This document shows, piece by piece, positions 61,006 to 64,000 of a stretch of 64,000 bases of DNA. The position numbers were made by a program, and so were the translations under genes. This DNA comes from an uncultured Flavobacteriaceae bacterium. GTDB taxonomy: Bacteria > Bacteroidota > Bacteroidia > Flavobacteriales > Flavobacteriaceae. The notes below the pieces were generated by a model that saw nothing but the letters and a program-made list of their open reading frames with translations, made no database searches and was not told the origin of the DNA. Positions within the stretch are counted from its first letter, which is position 1. The number at the start of each line of letters is the position of its first letter. The stretch covers positions 62,001 through 126,000 of the forward strand of contig CALFUL010000004.1 in the NCBI GenBank assembly GCA_937929935.1, written 5' to 3'.

Positions 61006-61032
61006 GCGGCATTAATTAATGCGGCAAAGGTA
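61006..61032 (-). promoter_or_regulatory. Helicase promoter with start-site palindrome
   Basis: On the minus strand TACCTTTG (complement of 61025-61032) is a perfect -7 element. Next to it, GCATTAATTAATGC (61009-61022) is a perfect 14-bp palindrome lying over the likely transcription start. The leader to the ATG at 60914 is about 105 bases long. Confidence 0.55.
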
Positions 61033-61054
61033 GTATTTATTATTTAGACTGTAA

Positions 61055-61633
61055 TTAAGAGGTGGTTTTAAGAAAAGACACAAACTTTTCAATTGCTTTT
61101 GCCCTATGACTTATTTTATTTTTTATGTCTAAAGAAAGTTCAGCAAATGTCTCTTGGTAGCCTTCAGGTTGAAAAATAGGATCATAGCCAAACCCGTTCG
61201 TGCCTCTTTTTTCTTGAAGTATGTGACCAATTGCAAGACCTTCAAATAAAAGCGTCTCTTTTTGGGTGTTGTAGGCAATGACAGTTTTGAAATGCGCTGT
61301 TCGCGTGGCTTGTTCTTTTAAGAGTGCTATGAGTTTGTTCATATTATCTTCAGCACTTTTTTCTTCGCCAGCAAATCGTGCAGAGTAAACTCCTGGCGCC
61401 CCATCTAATGCATCAACTAAAAGTCCGGTATCATCAGCAAAACAAGGTAGCTGATATTTATTTGTCACATAGTCAGCCTTAATTTGAGCATTACCTTCAA
61501 TGGTTGTTGCGGTTTCAGCAATGTCTTCATGGCAACCAATATCAGTTAAAGAAACCAATTCAATATACGATGGCATTAAGGCGTTTACCTCTTTAAATTT
61601 ATTTGAATTATGGGTGGCGAAAACAAGCTTCAT
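61055..61633 (-). CDS. rdgB: Non-canonical purine NTP pyrophosphatase (RdgB/HAM1)
   Basis: A 192-residue cytosolic enzyme that removes dITP, dXTP and XTP. Family blocks: FATHNSNKFKEVNALM (opening SxNxxK loop), CFADDTGLLVDALDGAPGVYSARFAG near 65, GTNGFGYDPIFQPEGY near 145 and KNKISHRAKAI near the end. All expected acidic and Lys/His residues are visible. The stop lies 22 bp before the helicase promoter. Confidence 0.97.
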   Translation of the reverse strand: MKLVFATHNSNKFKEVNALMPSYIELVSLTDIGCHEDIAETATTIEGNAQIKADYVTNKYQLPCFADDTGLLVDALDGAPGVYSARFAGEEKSAEDNMNKLIALLKEQATRTAHFKTVIAYNTQKETLLFEGLAIGHILQEKRGTNGFGYDPIFQPEGYQETFAELSLDIKNKISHRAKAIEKFVSFLKTTS

Positions 61634-61673
61634 TTAGAAATATTTAAGAGCGATTCAAAAATAGTACATTTGA

Positions 61674-62129
61674 ATGATGAAGTTAAAAGTACCACCCGTT
61701 ATTGTTTTTATTACTGCTGCGATCTGTATGTACTGTCTCTCAACATTTCTTAAAGTCGGTTATTTTGACTTTTTTGGGCGTCAGTATTTATTATATCTTT
61801 TGACAGGTTTAGCCATATTAATTGGCGCTATAGCGTTATTACAATTCTTTAGGTCTAAAACTACCATCAACCCAACAACGCCAAAAAAAGCAAGTAACTT
61901 AGTTACAAAAGGCCTTTTTCAATATACACGTAACCCAATGTATTTATGCATGCTATTATTGTTGTTAGCTTGGGGTTTATATTTGGGTAATGCATTTAAT
62001 GTAATCACAGCAGCACTTTTTGTGATGTACATGAATAAGTTTCAGATTATTCCTGAAGAAGAAGCATTAAAAGAATTGTTTGGTAATGAGTATGCCCAAT
62101 ATTGTACTTTGGTAAGAAGATGGTTTTGA
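61674..62129 (+). CDS. Isoprenylcysteine carboxyl methyltransferase-like membrane protein
   Basis: A 151-residue inner-membrane protein with four helices. LVTKGLFQYTRNPMYLCMLLLLLAWGLYLGN is the family's RNPxYL motif, and PEEEALKELFGNEYAQYCTLVRRW its C-terminal SAM-binding end. PEMT/ICMT relatives in bacteria methylate lipids or small molecules; the substrate is unknown. It lies 21 bp before the hydrolase gene and is likely cotranscribed. Confidence 0.9.
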   Translation: MMKLKVPPVIVFITAAICMYCLSTFLKVGYFDFFGRQYLLYLLTGLAILIGAIALLQFFRSKTTINPTTPKKASNLVTKGLFQYTRNPMYLCMLLLLLAWGLYLGNAFNVITAALFVMYMNKFQIIPEEEALKELFGNEYAQYCTLVRRWF

Positions 62130-62150
62130 TTCAGTTAAATAAAATATAGA

Positions 62151-62936
62151 ATGTATAATAAAAGGAGTTTATTAATACTTGTTGTTTTTCTTTTTAGTCT
62201 TTCGAGTATTGCTCAAACTAAGTATTTCACTTCTTTTGATGATACTAAAATTGCTTATACTGATGAAGGAGTAGGCAAACCAATACTTTTAATTCACGGG
62301 TTCTTAAACTCAAGAAAATCATGGGATAACACCGCTTTAAAAAAAGATTTGTTTGCTAAAGGATATCGTGTCATAGCGCCTGATCTTCGTGGTAATGGCG
62401 ACTCTGACAAGCCTCAAGATGACAATGCTTATTCGCATGATGCAGAAGTCATGGATCTAATGTTCTTAATGCTTGAATTAAAAATTAGAAAATATTGGGC
62501 AGTTGGGTATTCTCGTGGCAGCATTGTTTTAGCAAAATTATTGACTAAAGACAGGCGTGTTAAAAAAGCTGTGATTGGCGGTATGGGTATTGATTTTACC
62601 AATAAAAATTGGCATCGTCGCATCTTATTTCGAGATGCTTTTAACGGTAAAGTTAATGATCAAACCAAAGGAGCTGTAGACTATGCGAAATCAATAGGAG
62701 CAGATTTTAAATCTTTGTATCTACAGCAAAAATTTCAGTCTGTTACTACAATAAAAGAGCTTCAATTTATAAAAGCTAAAGTTTTGGTAATCGCCGGAAA
62801 TTTAGACAAAGACAATGGTGATCCAGAGGCACTTCATAAAGTGATTCAGAAAAGTAAACTTAAAATTGTACCCGGGGATCATAACGGTGCTCACAAGACC
62901 AAAGCCTTTTCTAATGCTATTTTGAATTATTTCTAA
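62151..62936 (+). CDS. Secreted alpha/beta hydrolase
   Basis: A 261-residue protein with a signal peptide ending SSIAQ (about 22). The fold shows as LIHGFLNSRKSWD (oxyanion), GYRVIAPDLRGNGDSDKP, nucleophile GYSRGSIVLAK (Ser near 122), Asp in VLVIAGNLDKDNG and His in GDHNGAHKTKAF. Arg stands in place of the usual Gly/His after Tyr-Ser. Function unknown. It is exported to the periplasm, unlike the hydrolase at 27801. Confidence 0.88.
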   Translation: MYNKRSLLILVVFLFSLSSIAQTKYFTSFDDTKIAYTDEGVGKPILLIHGFLNSRKSWDNTALKKDLFAKGYRVIAPDLRGNGDSDKPQDDNAYSHDAEVMDLMFLMLELKIRKYWAVGYSRGSIVLAKLLTKDRRVKKAVIGGMGIDFTNKNWHRRILFRDAFNGKVNDQTKGAVDYAKSIGADFKSLYLQQKFQSVTTIKELQFIKAKVLVIAGNLDKDNGDPEALHKVIQKSKLKIVPGDHNGAHKTKAFSNAILNYF

Positions 62937-63098
62937 GGACAATTCTATTGTGAATTTGATAAAAATCCTAATCGCAAAAAATGAATTTCGTAATTCTTTG
63001 TAATCCTTAGCTTTAAAGGATAACTTTTAACAACATTCAAAATAAAATATGAGAATATCTTTTATTTTTGATGCTTTGATAAACCAATAACCCCTGAA

Positions 63099-64000
63099 AT
63101 GATTGAAGCGTCACGTAAATATGTTTTTGATTTTGACAGTACCTTAACAAAAGTTGAGGCCTTAGATGTTTTAGCTGAAATGACCCTAATAGGTAAGTCA
63201 AATCGTGATGAAATCATTAATGAAATTCAAGAAATAACCAACTTGGGTATTGATGGCGAAATTTCATTTACTGAATCATTAGAACGGCGCATAAAACTTT
63301 TAAATGCCAACAAAAGTGATTTAGATGGATTGGTTGCTAAACTCAGAAAAAAAATATCGAAATCAATTGAATCTAATAAAGAATTTTTTGAAAAATTTTC
63401 AGATGATATTTATGTGATTTCTTGCGGATTCAAAGAGTTTATTGACCCTATAGTAGCAGAATACAACATTCCTTCAGATCGAGTATATGCAAACACCTTT
63501 AAATTTGATATCGATGGAAAAATAATTGGGTTTGATGAGCAAAATCCGCTTTCACAACACAACGGTAAAATTGAGTGCCTAAAAGGGATGAATCTCGAAG
63601 GCGAGGTACAAGTTATCGGCGATGGCTATAGTGATTATGTAATGCGAGAGGCAGGCATAGCTGATAAATTCTTTGCTTATACTGAGAATGTGCATAGAGA
63701 AAAGGCAGCTAGTAATGCAGATCATGTGACGCCTAATTTAGATGAGTTTCTTTATGTAAATGATTTGCCTAGAAACATATCATACCCGAAGAACAGAATA
63801 AAGATTTTGTTGCTTGAAAATGTGCATCCTGATGCCTTTGAAAATTTATCAGGAGATGGTTTTTCAGTAGAACTTGTAAAGCATAGTTTAAACGAAGAAG
63901 AGCTAATTAAAAAAATTAAGGGAGTACATGTTTTAGGTATTCGTTCAAAAACGCAGGTTACTGAAAAAGTATTAAAAGCTGGCAAGAACTTATTGGCGGT
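63099..64000 (+). CDS. Phosphoserine phosphatase-phosphoglycerate dehydrogenase fusion (partial)
   Basis: Starts ATG 63099 (MIEASRKYVFDFDSTLTKVEALDVL) and stays open to the window end, so the 3' part is missing. Residues of about 1-215 form a HAD phosphatase: DFDST nucleophile loop, VISCGFKEF with Ser, KIECLKG Lys, and GDGYSDYVM acidic loop, as in SerB. After a linker, RIKILLLENVHPDAFENL and KGVHVLGIRSKTQVTEKVLKAGKNLLAV begin the substrate/NAD domain of D-3-phosphoglycerate dehydrogenase (SerA). Two steps of serine synthesis, the first and the last, are thus on one chain. Confidence 0.88.
   Translation, partial: MIEASRKYVFDFDSTLTKVEALDVLAEMTLIGKSNRDEIINEIQEITNLGIDGEISFTESLERRIKLLNANKSDLDGLVAKLRKKISKSIESNKEFFEKFSDDIYVISCGFKEFIDPIVAEYNIPSDRVYANTFKFDIDGKIIGFDEQNPLSQHNGKIECLKGMNLEGEVQVIGDGYSDYVMREAGIADKFFAYTENVHREKAASNADHVTPNLDEFLYVNDLPRNISYPKNRIKILLLENVHPDAFENLSGDGFSVELVKHSLNEEELIKKIKGVHVLGIRSKTQVTEKVLKAGKNLLA

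Noticed and set aside
63752-63985. Minus-strand frame of 77 codons near the window end
   Set aside because: It overlaps the SerB-SerA fusion on the other strand and resembles no protein family.

Overview
This AT-rich window looks like chromosomal DNA of a marine-type member of the Flavobacteriaceae (phylum Bacteroidota). The signs are TAnnTTTG-type -7 promoter elements instead of sigma70 boxes, an absence of Shine-Dalgarno sequences, many short lipoproteins ending their signal in a Cys just after Phe/Ser/Leu, PorT-like outer-membrane proteins, DUF4199 and DUF4252 proteins, a 1229-residue single-chain PurL, a shortened CarB and a fused phosphoserine phosphatase/phosphoglycerate dehydrogenase. 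I cannot name the genus. There is no prophage, insertion sequence, CRISPR array, rRNA or tRNA that I can support.

Layout. 0-3.7 kb: purL (purine synthesis), with a candidate operator in front. 3.9-11 kb: an accessory stretch of small secreted or lipid-anchored proteins (two small beta-rich secreted proteins, a lipoprotein, a polysaccharide-lyase-like lipoprotein, a frameshifted membrane protein, a Reg_prop propeller lipoprotein), an RNA m5C methyltransferase and an Asp-box repeat lipoprotein whose signal peptide is out of frame. This stretch carries three families of intergenic repeats. 12-14.5 kb: an ECF sigma / membrane partner / Spy-like operon and a PKD-like lipoprotein. 14.6-19.7 kb: an envelope cluster (ABC flippase, phosphosugar mutase, family 2 glycosyltransferase, DUF4199). 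19.8-24.5 kb: ribosomal protein L31, a GlmU-like sugar nucleotidyltransferase, a Na+/solute symporter and mtaB. 24.6-27.2 kb: a large secreted zinc metalloprotease gene with two lesions near its 5' end. 27.3-32.1 kb: small enzymes, a lytic transglycosylase, an outer-membrane protein and a TPR protein. 32.3-41 kb: rpmH (L34), carB, a CE2-like esterase, gnd, a thioesterase and rmuC.

40.5-47.3 kb is a vitamin B12 uptake locus. A cobalamin riboswitch precedes a TonB-dependent receptor (BtuB) and a DUF5074 beta-propeller lipoprotein that resembles the surface B12-capture protein BtuG. The inner-membrane importer btuF-btuC-(GNAT acetyltransferase)-btuD is transcribed divergently. 47.3-52.1 kb: an S41 protease, a second ECF sigma operon with two DUF4252 proteins, and an MscS channel. 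52-64 kb: purB, a sirtuin without a zinc knuckle, a SpoU-family methyltransferase, a secreted alpha-amylase, a DEAD-box helicase, rdgB, two small hydrolase/methyltransferase-type genes and the start of a SerB-SerA fusion that runs off the window.

The least ordinary signals lie outside the genes. Two intergenic tracts are built of degenerate 7-bp units kept in strict register (6444-6548 and 7833-7930). They flank the lyase-like gene, and each follows a stop codon. There is also a 30-bp REP-like hairpin in three copies, and a ~39-bp C-rich palindrome occurring as inverted pairs that abut stop codons. Three genes are each repaired by removing exactly one base, placed most simply in an A/T homopolymer, which points either to real phase-variable or decaying genes or to sequencing error. 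The btuD frame has no ATG, GTG or TTG at its expected start, where TAATT stands in place of TAATG.
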